64,000 nucleotides of DNA, taken from Antedon bifida. Its lineage: Eukaryota > Echinodermata > Crinoidea > Comatulida > Antedonidae. Each line of letters opens with the position of its first letter. Position 1 is the first letter of the stretch. The notes under the pieces are model-generated. The model did no database searches. It saw only the letters and a list, made by a program, of their open reading frames with translations, and was not told the origin of the DNA. Both the position numbers and the translations under genes were made by a program. Below, in pieces: positions 18,137-28,542 of this stretch. The stretch is taken from NCBI GenBank assembly GCA_963402885.1, contig OY727095.1, positions 29,331,001 to 29,395,000 of the forward strand. The letters run 5' to 3'.

Positions 18137-18141
18137 CCCAG
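18137..18141. repeat. Target-site duplication CCCAG, left
   Basis: CCCAG directly precedes the 5' LTR and is repeated exactly at 25645-25649 after the 3' LTR. A 5-bp duplication is normal for Ty3/gypsy integration. Confidence 0.85.
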
Positions 18142-19457
18142 TGTCACAAGTGACATAAAGTTGTGTATATATTTTGCAAGTCATTCTTACTTTTCCTTTG
18201 TTTTCACTATTTGAACCTTTCTTTTGTTTTAGGAAGCTATTGTGTGAAGCCAGTGGAGCAGAGTTTTTGTGTTGCAGAGAAGGATTGTGTGGTGTTTGCT
18301 GATTGGAGGAGAGGCATAAGAGTTAAGTTAGTGTGTGAGTTGCTGATTGGTGGAGAAGGATAAGGTGGTGATATGTGGATAATTGAGGGAATTTTGAGGT
18401 AGATGGAAATTGAGAGGAGACAGAGAAGGAGGGCTATGTTATGTTAAGCCAGAAAGGGATAGGTGAATATTGATATGAGAAACTAAGACGTACAGGAGAA
18501 GAAGTAATTGAATTATGGTGATATAGAGCTGAAGCAGAAAGGAAATAAAGAGATATACATGAAGTTAATAAATTGTGAGTTGGAGATAATTATGGTGATA
18601 TAGAGCTGAAGCAGAAAGGAAATAAAGTGATATACATGAAGTTAATAAATTGTGAGTTGGAAGTAATACTATAAGGCTGTACTTAAATGTAGAACTGTTA
18701 ATTGTTGAGATTACTGAGGATTAATTAAAATTGTGAATGTAAATTGACGGAAGAAATAACTGTTGGAAACAGCAGAAGTTGTTGCATGTAAAGAATTGTT
18801 GGGAAATATTGAAGAGTAACTGGATTGATACTGATATTATTTTACGTGGAAAAGGAGAAAGAAATAATTGGTCGGGGAGCGGATTGCAGTGCAGAACGAC
18901 ATCAAGAAACATTTTAACTTTATATTTGATTTATTTATATGTCAGAAAATAGGAAGAATTATAATTGATAAGACAAGCAGAACGGGAGCAGAGGCGTGGG
19001 AGTTGTTTAGTTGCAGAATCGTTGTAACTTTTATCTTTCTAATTTGTTTTTGTGTCAGCGTAGGAGAGAAGGCAAGAAGGAACGATATTGTGGACATTTA
19101 TTATTGTCTAATTATTCATCTTGTGATATTATTGTATTTGAAAGGGGGGTTTCGGGGATTTATTTAAAAATAAGAAGATTGTTGATATTTTGTTTGGAAG
19201 GATTGGGAAATTTGGGGAATTGCATAAAGTTTGTGGGGAATAGGTATACGGTATCATTGTTTGAGAATTGGTTGGGTTTTTTTTGTGGGGTTTTTTTTTG
19301 GGGTTTGAATTATAAAAGAAAGAATTGGTTGTCAAAGATTACTATTAAATTTTACTTTTTACATTTATATGTGTACAGTTGTGGCTATTTACCGTTGTTC
19401 ATCGTTGGTTACCGGCAATTACATGTCCGAAAGAGCCGTAATTGCGGCTGTGTGACA
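18142..19457 (+). repeat. 5' LTR
   Basis: 1,316 bp, TG...CA ends with a 6-bp inverted repeat (TGTCAC/GTGACA). The only difference from the 3' LTR I could spot is in the G/T run near 19288-19305, where one G is displaced; I did not compare every base. Small ORFs inside occur in both LTRs and are not genes. An internal direct repeat (ggtgatatagagctgaagca, near 18530 and 18595) is present in both LTRs. Confidence 0.93.
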
Positions 19458-19461
19458 TTTA

Positions 19462-19479
19462 TGGGGGCTCGTCCGGGAA
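19462..19479 (+). promoter_or_regulatory. Primer binding site, tRNA-Pro type
   Basis: TGGGGGCTCGTCCGGGAA begins 4 bp after the 5' LTR. It matches the tRNA-Pro primer site used by murine-leukaemia-type retroviruses in 17 of 18 positions. Confidence 0.88.
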
Positions 19480-19621
19480 ACTTTGTAACCTAGCGTGAAC
19501 ATTGGTAGATGAAACAATTGTACGTGATTCTTGGATTGTCTATTTGCCATATTATTGGCATACTGTATACTTATATTGGATACTTATATATATATATATA
19601 TTTTTTTGTTTTTCTTAAGAA

Positions 19622-22600
19622 ATGGATCTCACTAAAATTGTTGACGCAGGGAAAGCGTTGGGGTTAGATGGAGTGGAATTAAGAGAGTTTGTGGAAAAGA
19701 GAGAGGACGCTGCCAGAGAGAGAGAAGAGAGAGCACTAGAGAGAGAAGAGAGAAACAGGGAGAGAGAAGAAATGGAGCGAAACAGAGACAGGGAAGAGAG
19801 AGCACTAGAGAAGGAAGAGAGAGAGAGAAGAGAGGCACTAGAGAAGGAAGAGAGAGAGAGAAGAGAGGTACTAGAGAGGGACGAAGCAGAGAGAAAAAGA
19901 GCGAGTGAAGAAAAAGAGAGAGAAAACGAACAGGCCTATCTTATAGAAATGCGAAGGTTAGAAATCCAATTAGAACAAGAAAAGAATCGGGCACGGCCGG
20001 GTGGTAGAGTATTACCCAATCCTGAGTCACGGGTTAAGGCCAGTAAACCTAAATTACCCCCTTTCCATGATCGAACAGATGACCTAGATGCCTATCTGAA
20101 AAGGTTTGAACGGTATGCGACTAGTCAGGAGTGGAAAGAAATTGAGTGGCCGGTTAACTTAAGTGCCCTACTAACTGGGAAGGCTCTCGAGGTTTATTCC
20201 AGGTTGTCGTCAGCTGAAGCTAACGATTACAAACTGTTGAAATTGGCTCTTCTAAAACGGTTTCAGTTAACCGCCGATGGATTTCGACATAAGTTACGAA
20301 CAGCTAAGCCCGAATACGGAGAAAGCGGCCCGCAATTTGCTGCGAGGATAAGCAATTATCTTGATAGGTGGATTGACCTAGCAGAGGGGGAAAAAACCTT
20401 TCAGGGGTTAAAAGATTTATTGCTGCGAGAGCAGTTTACCGATGGGTGTGGGAAGGACCTAGCTCTGTTCCTAAGGGAACGTCAACCGAAAACGATACAA
20501 GCGATGGCTGAAATTGCGGAGCAATATTTGGAAGCTCGTGGGGGATTATTTGGTAAACCAATAGAGTTTAAACAAAAAGAGCCAAATTCTCCTCAACTCT
20601 CCTCTAATAATGTTCCCAGTACATCCTCATCACAAAGCCCTTCTAGTTTCCGTAGTCCAACTTGTTTTATATGTCATCGTGTAGGTCACCTAGCTAGAAA
20701 TTGCAGAGCCTCAACTATGCATAAGCCAAACTCTCCTCCAAAATGTTACCGATGCTTAAAAACAGGACATATTGCCAGAAATTGTAGACAGGACGCCAAC
20801 AGTTGCGCTGGGTTGTCTACTTCACCACAAAAAGAGTCTGATTGCCAGAAATGTACAAAACAACACGAATGTAAAGCCAAAGAAGAAATTCCCGATGTGG
20901 GTGCCAGTATGGTTACGAAAATGTCAGAGTCTTTAAATCAATGTTGTATAAATAATGATGGTGATAAGGTCACTCTTCAATGTGGGCACTGTCTTCCAAT
21001 TATGACAGCGGCTCTAAATAATTCAATTAGTAAAATGCCCGTTTATACAGGTTGTGTTGGGTCACGCTGCGTCTCTGTTCTTCGTGACAGTGGCTGTAGT
21101 GGGGTGGTTGTGAAGAAAGATCTGGTATCAGCCGAACAACTTACTGGTAAGGAGAAAACCTGTGTGCTGATTGATGGCACGGTCCGCAACTTACCGGTTG
21201 CATTAATACATGTTAATACTCCATTTTTTTCAGGAAAGACGTATGCACTATGTATGAATAACCCTATTTATGACTTGATATTAGGTAATATTGCAGGAGT
21301 ACGAGCACCAGGAAATCCAGATCCCACATGGACAGAGCGAAATCTTCAAGGATGTTCTGTTGTTACCCGGTCTCAAGCTAACACTATGGATAAACCATTC
21401 AGAACACTTAAAACTACAGAAATACACAAGCAAATCATCACAGCGGGAATTATGAAAACCGCCCAGCAACAAGATATCAGCCTTGCAAAATTCAAGGATC
21501 TTGCAGAGAAACAAACTACAACTGTGAGTAACAAACAAGCCGAGGCTAGGTTTATTTATCATAAAGACCTATTATATAGGCAATTTTCCTCTCCTAATAT
21601 TGAACACGGGGATAAGTTTACCCAACTAGTAGTGCCAGCTGACTATCGACGCCAGGTAATGCGCCAAGCCCATGAAACCTTATTAGGAGGACACCAAGGG
21701 GTAAAAAAGACGACAGATAAAGTGTTGACAACATTTTGGTGGCCTGGGGTAACTGCAGATATTACTCGATATTGTCGATCCTGTGACATTTGTCAGAGAA
21801 CTGTACAAAAAGGTAGAGTTACGAAAGTGCCTCTAGGAAGCATGCCTTTGATCGAGGTGCCGTTTGAACGGATTGCCGTTGATATAGTTGGTCCCATTTT
21901 CCCCATGTCTAAAGGTCGTAATCGTTATATACTCACAATAATAGATTTTGCTACTCGTTATCCAGAGGCAGTGCCTCTACCAAATATTGAAGCTGAACGG
22001 GTTGCTGAGGCCTTGGTTGGTGTTTTCTCTAGACTTGGTATCCCGAAAGAAATGCTTACCGATAGGGGATCACAATTTACATCTGAAGTCATGAGGCAAG
22101 TTAGTAAGTTGTTGTCTATACGTCAGGTAATGACATCTCCATATCACCCAGCTTGTAATGGTTTGGTCGAACGGTTCAATGGAACACTCAAACAAATGCT
22201 GAAACGTATGTGTGCAGAAAGGCCTACTGATTGGGATCGTTACATTGACCCACTACTTTTTGCGGTTAGGGAATCTTCACAGGAAAGTTTAGGGTTTTCT
22301 CCTTTTGAACTGTTATATGGCCGTACCGTACGAGGACCCATGTCCATCCTAAGGGAATTGTGGACCGAAGAAATCGAAACACCAGAAACAAAAACCACCT
22401 ACCAGTACGTTATGGATTTACGGGAACGACTACATGAAACCTGTCAGATGGCTCAGAAGAATCTACAAAAATCTAAGGTCAGGTACAAACAATATTATGA
22501 CAAAAAGAGTAAGTCCCGGGAATTTGAGGTTGGGGATAAGGTACTACTTTTATTACCCACAGACAAAAACAAACTATTGCTTCAATGGAAAGGTCCTTTT

Positions 22601-24268
22601 AAGGTTGTAAAGAAATTTGGGTATCTAGACTACCAAATTGACCTTAACGGGAAATTCAAAATATTTCACGCCAATCTCTTGAAAAAGTATTATGAGCGAA
22701 CCGCAGACATTAGTGCTGCCTTAGGGGTATCCGAGCCTTCTGGTATCCTTGAATTAGCTAGCACAGCTGTTATTGAATGCGAACCTAATGAAACATTTAC
22801 AAATAACCAAAATTATCATCTATCTAATGAGAATCTTTTACAGCTCCACCCTCTACTAGCAAAAGAAACAACAGCCGACATCCACATCAACGAAAGCCTG
22901 GATGATACACTAAAGCATGAGGTGCACCGACTTATCGGAAACTACAAAGATGTACTGACGGATTTACCGGGTAAGACTACACTTGGGCAGCATGAAATCA
23001 AGCTGGAAACTGATGGTACAATCCGTTCCAAGCCCTATCCACTTCCACATGCGTTGCGAGGTACCATTAAGGATGAGGTAAATATGATGTTAAATTTGGG
23101 TGTAGTGGAGCCTTCAGGGGCACCGTTTGCCTCTCCAATAGTATTGGTAAAGAAACCGGATGGGTCAAATCGATTCTGCGTGGACTTTCGAAAACTTAAT
23201 CAGGTTACAGTTTTTGACGCCGAACCGATTCCGGACCAAGAGGAACTGTTCACAAAGTTGGCCCATGATCATTATTTTACTAAGATAGATTTAAGTAAAG
23301 GGTATTGGCAAGTTCCCATGGATGAAGCGTCAAAACCTTTAACAGCCTTTCTAACACCAGATGGTTTGTTTCAATTTAATGTCATGCCGTTCGGCTTAGT
23401 CAATGCACCGGCTACTTTCAGTCGTATCATGAGAAAATTACTCAAAGGAATGGATAATACACTTAATTATATTGATGACATTCTAATTCACACAGCTTCT
23501 TGGGATCAACATATGAAATGTTTGTCTGAATTGTTTGGACGTCTCCGCAGGGCCAATCTAACTGCTCGACCAAGCAAATGTTTCATTGGTTATGAAACAA
23601 TCGAGTTTCTTGGCCATGTGGTAGGGAAAGGACATGTTCAACCTCGAGTGGAAAAGATACAAAGCATCTTGTCAGCCAAACAACCAGAAACAAAGAAACA
23701 ACTCCGGTCATTCCTTGGGATGACCAACTACTATAGAAAGTTCATTCCTAATTACTCTGTGATTGCTTGTCCATTAACCGACAAAACGAAGAATCGGGAA
23801 CCTAACCGAATATGTTGGGAGAAGGCCCAGGAAAGTGCGTTTGTTAAACTTAATGAAAAATTAAACAGTACTCCAATTTTATGCCTTCCTAATTTAAACA
23901 AAGATTTTATTTTGAGAACAGATGCGTCCGAATATGGAGTGGGAGCGGTTCTAATGCAGCAGTATGGTGACGTGAAGTTTCCCGTGGCGTACGCTAGCAA
24001 GAAACTGCTTCCTCGAGAAAAAGCATATTCAGTGATGGAAAAAGAATGCTTAGCCATTGTATGGAGTGTACGAAAATTTGAGTCTTATTTATATGGACGA
24101 AACTTCACGTTGGAAACTGATCACCAGCCGCTTGTGTTTATGCACAGAGCGAAATTGTCCAATGGGCGAATTATGAGATGGGCCCTGGCTCTACAACCGT
24201 ACAAGTTCCGAATAGAGGCGATTAAAGGCAGTGAAAATGTAGGAGCTGATTATTTAAGTCGAGTGTAA
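19622..24268 (+). CDS. Gag-Pol polyprotein with integrase before reverse transcriptase
   Basis: 1,548 codons without interruption. Residues about 20-125 are an Arg/Glu-rich coiled coil. Residues about 140-315 are a gag region whose end (LLREQFTDGCGKDLALFLRE, then MAEIAEQYLEARG) resembles the SCAN domain, which is thought to derive from Gmr1-like gag. Two CCHC knuckles lie at 348-361 and 375-388. The aspartic protease site is D489-SG. The integrase has HHCC from H684 (HETLLGGHQG...CRSCDIC) and catalytic D754, D814 and E850 (D,D35E), then a GPF module (WKGPFKVVKKFGYLDYQ). Reverse transcriptase follows with D1223 (KIDLSKGYW) and YIDD at 1283-1286, and RNase H with D1434 (TDASEYGVGA). All catalytic residues I checked are present. 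Confidence 0.95.
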   Translation: MDLTKIVDAGKALGLDGVELREFVEKREDAAREREERALEREERNREREEMERNRDREERALEKEERERREALEKEERERREVLERDEAERKRASEEKERENEQAYLIEMRRLEIQLEQEKNRARPGGRVLPNPESRVKASKPKLPPFHDRTDDLDAYLKRFERYATSQEWKEIEWPVNLSALLTGKALEVYSRLSSAEANDYKLLKLALLKRFQLTADGFRHKLRTAKPEYGESGPQFAARISNYLDRWIDLAEGEKTFQGLKDLLLREQFTDGCGKDLALFLRERQPKTIQAMAEIAEQYLEARGGLFGKPIEFKQKEPNSPQLSSNNVPSTSSSQSPSSFRSPTCFICHRVGHLARNCRASTMHKPNSPPKCYRCLKTGHIARNCRQDANSCAGLSTSPQKESDCQKCTKQHECKAKEEIPDVGASMVTKMSESLNQCCINNDGDKVTLQCGHCLPIMTAALNNSISKMPVYTGCVGSRCVSVLRDSGCSGVVVKKDLVSAEQLTGKEKTCVLIDGTVRNLPVALIHVNTPFFSGKTYALCMNNPIYDLILGNIAGVRAPGNPDPTWTERNLQGCSVVTRSQANTMDKPFRTLKTTEIHKQIITAGIMKTAQQQDISLAKFKDLAEKQTTTVSNKQAEARFIYHKDLLYRQFSSPNIEHGDKFTQLVVPADYRRQVMRQAHETLLGGHQGVKKTTDKVLTTFWWPGVTADITRYCRSCDICQRTVQKGRVTKVPLGSMPLIEVPFERIAVDIVGPIFPMSKGRNRYILTIIDFATRYPEAVPLPNIEAERVAEALVGVFSRLGIPKEMLTDRGSQFTSEVMRQVSKLLSIRQVMTSPYHPACNGLVERFNGTLKQMLKRMCAERPTDWDRYIDPLLFAVRESSQESLGFSPFELLYGRTVRGPMSILRELWTEEIETPETKTTYQYVMDLRERLHETCQMAQKNLQKSKVRYKQYYDKKSKSREFEVGDKVLLLLPTDKNKLLLQWKGPFKVVKKFGYLDYQIDLNGKFKIFHANLLKKYYERTADISAALGVSEPSGILELASTAVIECEPNETFTNNQNYHLSNENLLQLHPLLAKETTADIHINESLDDTLKHEVHRLIGNYKDVLTDLPGKTTLGQHEIKLETDGTIRSKPYPLPHALRGTIKDEVNMMLNLGVVEPSGAPFASPIVLVKKPDGSNRFCVDFRKLNQVTVFDAEPIPDQEELFTKLAHDHYFTKIDLSKGYWQVPMDEASKPLTAFLTPDGLFQFNVMPFGLVNAPATFSRIMRKLLKGMDNTLNYIDDILIHTASWDQHMKCLSELFGRLRRANLTARPSKCFIGYETIEFLGHVVGKGHVQPRVEKIQSILSAKQPETKKQLRSFLGMTNYYRKFIPNYSVIACPLTDKTKNREPNRICWEKAQESAFVKLNEKLNSTPILCLPNLNKDFILRTDASEYGVGAVLMQQYGDVKFPVAYASKKLLPREKAYSVMEKECLAIVWSVRKFESYLYGRNFTLETDHQPLVFMHRAKLSNGRIMRWALALQPYKFRIEAIKGSENVGADYLSRV

Positions 24269-24315
24269 ATAGGACCCGTCACGGTATGGAGAAAATGTTG
24301 ATACATTATTCTTTT

Positions 24316-24328
24316 AGAGGGGAGTAAA
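24316..24328 (+). promoter_or_regulatory. Polypurine tract
   Basis: AGAGGGGAGTAAA abuts the 3' LTR (TGTCAC at 24329), the expected site for plus-strand priming. Confidence 0.8.
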
Positions 24329-25644
24329 TGTCACAAGTGACATAAAGTTGTGTATATATTTTGCAAGTCATTCTTACTTTTCCTTTGTTTTCACTATTTG
24401 AACCTTTCTTTTGTTTTAGGAAGCTATTGTGTGAAGCCAGTGGAGCAGAGTTTTTGTGTTGCAGAGAAGGATTGTGTGGTGTTTGCTGATTGGAGGAGAG
24501 GCATAAGAGTTAAGTTAGTGTGTGAGTTGCTGATTGGTGGAGAAGGATAAGGTGGTGATATGTGGATAATTGAGGGAATTTTGAGGTAGATGGAAATTGA
24601 GAGGAGACAGAGAAGGAGGGCTATGTTATGTTAAGCCAGAAAGGGATAGGTGAATATTGATATGAGAAACTAAGACGTACAGGAGAAGAAGTAATTGAAT
24701 TATGGTGATATAGAGCTGAAGCAGAAAGGAAATAAAGAGATATACATGAAGTTAATAAATTGTGAGTTGGAGATAATTATGGTGATATAGAGCTGAAGCA
24801 GAAAGGAAATAAAGTGATATACATGAAGTTAATAAATTGTGAGTTGGAAGTAATACTATAAGGCTGTACTTAAATGTAGAACTGTTAATTGTTGAGATTA
24901 CTGAGGATTAATTAAAATTGTGAATGTAAATTGACGGAAGAAATAACTGTTGGAAACAGCAGAAGTTGTTGCATGTAAAGAATTGTTGGGAAATATTGAA
25001 GAGTAACTGGATTGATACTGATATTATTTTACGTGGAAAAGGAGAAAGAAATAATTGGTCGGGGAGCGGATTGCAGTGCAGAACGACATCAAGAAACATT
25101 TTAACTTTATATTTGATTTATTTATATGTCAGAAAATAGGAAGAATTATAATTGATAAGACAAGCAGAACGGGAGCAGAGGCGTGGGAGTTGTTTAGTTG
25201 CAGAATCGTTGTAACTTTTATCTTTCTAATTTGTTTTTGTGTCAGCGTAGGAGAGAAGGCAAGAAGGAACGATATTGTGGACATTTATTATTGTCTAATT
25301 ATTCATCTTGTGATATTATTGTATTTGAAAGGGGGGTTTCGGGGATTTATTTAAAAATAAGAAGATTGTTGATATTTTGTTTGGAAGGATTGGGAAATTT
25401 GGGGAATTGCATAAAGTTTGTGGGGAATAGGTATACGGTATCATTGTTTGAGAATTGGTTGGGTTTTTTTTGTGGGTTTTTTTTTGGGGGTTTGAATTAT
25501 AAAAGAAAGAATTGGTTGTCAAAGATTACTATTAAATTTTACTTTTTACATTTATATGTGTACAGTTGTGGCTATTTACCGTTGTTCATCGTTGGTTACC
25601 GGCAATTACATGTCCGAAAGAGCCGTAATTGCGGCTGTGTGACA
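24329..25644 (+). repeat. 3' LTR
   Basis: 1,316 bp, the same length as the 5' LTR and nearly identical. It ends GTGACA and is followed by the CCCAG duplication. Confidence 0.93.
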
Positions 25645-25649
25645 CCCAG
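25645..25649. repeat. Target-site duplication CCCAG, right
   Basis: Exact repeat of 18137-18141. Confidence 0.85.
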
Positions 25650-26193
25650 CTGCCAATTATTGAACATCTCTTACGCAGGTATTATTGAAAGAAGGTAGGT
25701 ATTATTTATAGGCTATAGGAATCAGGACGGTAAGTACAATGACTGCGAACTAAACGCATACCTGCAAGTGTTGATTGTTAAGATATGAATTCTGGTCATA
25801 GTTTATCTACATTAAAAAGAGCGCGCTTCTCGCCTCTACGTGCCGAATTTCTTTGAAATTGTAATACTGAATGTTGTTGCTCATAAAAATATCGTCCGAA
25901 ATTTTACCTTCATATTTAATTTTTTTTTTGCTGACGTATCATATACAAAATGTAGAATATATAAGTGGGGTCCCGTAATTGTACCTAATACACTGTATAC
26001 ATAGAATATTCTGTAAATTCAAACAATTTAGCACTGTAAACGTGCATCTTTAGGTCACATAGAATGGCATACTTAATCAATTTTTCCGTTTATAGCCAAT
26101 GTACACGGCGTTCATGTGTCATGTTAGTCAACCTCGTCCCGTCCGAAGTGGCGAGTTTACAAATCATTTTTTTTTTCAAATGATAGAATCACC
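25650..26193. other. Non-coding, possible host promoter region
   Basis: No ORF supported. A TATATAAG box at about 25957 lies roughly 235 bp before the signal-peptide exon at 26194, and poly-T runs lie at 25920 and 26170. A promoter is possible but unproven. Confidence 0.3.
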
Positions 26194-26260
26194 ATGATGA
26201 ATCGAACCTTTCTTGTAATCGCATTTATTGTCTTGTGTGCAGCAGTCGTAATGGCATATG
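26194..26260 (+). CDS. Candidate first exon encoding a signal peptide
   Basis: MMNRTFLVIAFIVLCAAVVM followed by A-Y is a textbook signal peptide: a positive n-region, a 14-residue hydrophobic core and small residues before the cleavage site. A donor-like TATG|gttagt follows at once, and reading through gives a stop two codons later. It would be the first exon of a secreted-protein or peptide gene. I could not find exon 2 in the MITE-rich sequence downstream, so the gene may be broken or the next exon very small. Confidence 0.4.
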
Positions 26261-26302
26261 GTTAGTAATTATTGACAGACGTTATACCAAATATCAACCA
26301 GT

Positions 26303-27668
26303 AAGCTTGGTACGACGCAACGCAAGCGAGTTATAATTAACCAATGAAACAAGCGACAGTAATAATCCATCGCTTGTGATTGGCCAAATTACATTGCGTT
26401 GCGCTTACGTCATTGCGTTGCGTCGTATTAATTTATATTTTAATATTATATTTATGACATTTATTAGGCCTATTTTAAAAAACGCTTTCAAAAATATAAC
26501 GAAGTTTGCACTTTCCAATACTCCTTTTAGAAATAAAGAATACTGTAGTAGCTGTAGTTAAGCTTGGTTCGCACTTGCAACGTAACGCAACCTACTTAAC
26601 ATAAGCAAATTCCCTTCCAATAATTGTGTTTTCCCCCGCCTATGTGAAATCAAACCTGTGATTTTTGCAGCACTGTTGCGTCGTCGGTTCCCACTTACGC
26701 AAAACATCACTTTGCCTCAATACGTCGCTGCGTTGCGTTCTAGGTATAGTGGGAACCACGCTTACATCTCCCACTTTAATCTTAGATGTTGGTGTGTTTA
26801 GGGTCCCACTAGCGACGCAACGTAAGAGAATGCTCTTCCAGTACTTTAGGTTTACTTGTATCCCAGGAATAAGGTTCTCTTGGGTATAGATGCCACGTTG
26901 CTTAGAGGCCCCTGAAAACAACATTTAAACGTTTGGCGGATATTTAAGCGGATGTTAAGATGTGAATATGACTTTGAGTGCATGCTATCTCTATTACTGA
27001 TATGCATCAAAGTCTACGACAACTAACGTTTGACGCGCAAACACAATTAAGCGTGGTTCGCACTAGCGACGCAACACAAGGACGTAACGCAACGCAATCG
27101 AATTGACCAATCACAAGCGATGGCTTATTCGCTTGTGAATGCTAACTGTCTATAACTTCGCTTGTCATTGGTTAAAACGCTTGCGTTGCGTTTACGTCCT
27201 TGCGTTACGTTCTAGTGGGAACCACGCTTTAAGCGTGGTTCTCACTAGAGACGCAACGTAACGCAATCTACGCAACGTAAGAAAATGGCCTTCCAATAAT
27301 TGTGTTTGCCCCCGCCTGCGTGCAATCAAACCTGTGATGTTTGCAGCATTTTCGCGTCGTCGGTTCCCACTTCTGATTACGCAATACAGCACTTTGCGTC
27401 GATACGTCGCTGCGTTACGCTACGTTGCGTTCTAGTGGGAACCACGCTTAAGCTTGGTTCCCACTAGCGACGCAACGTAACGCAAACTACGCAACGTAAG
27501 AAAGTGCCCTTCCAATCATTGTGTTTTTCCCCGCCTGCGTGAAATTAAACCTGCGATTTTTACAGCACTGTTGCGTCGTCGGTTCCCACTTGTGATTACA
27601 CAATACATCACTTTGCGTCGATACGTCATTGCGTTACGTTGCGTTGCGTTCTAGTGGGAACCACGTTT
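26303..27668. mobile_element. Array of TTAA-bounded palindromic MITEs
   Basis: Members with ends GCKTGGTTCCCACTAG...GACGCAAC and the inverse lie at about 26303-26428 (diverged), 26562-26763, 27051-27228, 27233-27447 and 27452-27668. The last three are directly adjacent and share single TTAA tetranucleotides at 27229, 27448 and 27669. TTAA target duplication is the hallmark of piggyBac-type transposition. Two interior types occur: one with CCAATCACAAGCGATGG, another with GTGTTT-CCCCGCCT. All are non-coding; short ORFs within are by-products. Confidence 0.8.
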
Positions 27669-27672
27669 TTAA

Positions 27673-28542
27673 GTACCGTACCTCTTATCATATATACATA
27701 AATATAAGTATGGGACATCGGAAAATCTCATGGGTTATGCTACGGTCTGGGCATGCCCAAGGTGATTTTTCTCTAACCTTTCCTGTGAACGTTTTTAGAA
27801 TTGTATTAGTTATATAATAATAGGATGTCGAGACAGTACGTAGGCCTTATATTGCGTTAAACATTACCAAATGGAGTCTGATAATTGTTTTAGAACCGGG
27901 TTCTAGAAGCTAAAATAAGTGAAGCATTTACGGATTTGCATATTTGATTACACCATGTGCGTAAGAAACAATTGACTTTGATCTACGGTATGTGTATTCA
28001 ATCATTATCAAGTGGTCTGGTTAGCAGGGAAGGTGTGCAATGATGCCATTGCTTTCCAAAGTGTAAATGAAGAAAACAGAAGCTGTATGGTAGTCATTAT
28101 GACGACGCTAGACCTTAGTAAGTTTAATTCTATCTATCTAGCGTCTTTTGACGGACTATTCCTTTCTAATCCTGTATACATCTAAAAGGGTTAAGCCTTA
28201 TCTTGTTGCAGCAAATCCACACTTAGTTGGTATTCAGGTTTGTTAGCTGCTTAGTATGTTATTGTGTGTTCGTTAATTACTGCATGTAATGGCTACAGTA
28301 ATCGCACTCACTTTTGAACGACAGTATTTCAATAAACAGATTTGACGTATAGTGGTTACTGCATGTATTATTATGTAGCACAGTAAATTGTAATTTTAAC
28401 AAATAGGCCTAGATCAATTTATATAAAATCTTTTAATAAATGATTTAAAATGAATGTCCTAAAATGTCGGCGGTGAATTTGGGAAATGAAGCTAGCTGGT
28501 GCATGCCACTGTTAATGTAGGCTGGTATGTCGTTTATATGAA
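27673..28542. other. Non-coding, nothing recognised
   Basis: No supported ORF or repeat. The composition is typical of the AT-rich host background. Confidence 0.4.

Larger units (their letters stand above)
18142..25644 (+). mobile_element. Full-length Gmr1-like LTR retrotransposon
   Basis: A 7,503-bp element with two 1,316-bp LTRs, both bounded by TGTCAC...GTGACA, a tRNA-Pro-type primer site, a polypurine tract, a single 1,548-codon gag-pol frame and a perfect 5-bp target duplication. The domain order gag, protease, integrase, reverse transcriptase, RNase H is the Ty1/copia-like order found in Gmr1-type Ty3/gypsy elements of deuterostomes. Near-identical LTRs and an uninterrupted ORF point to a recent, possibly still active, insertion. 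Confidence 0.95.

Noticed and set aside
18163-19493. Small ORFs inside the LTRs (66, 99 and 160 codons)
   Set aside because: Duplicated in both LTRs, Gly/Val/Glu-poor AT-type translation, no homology.
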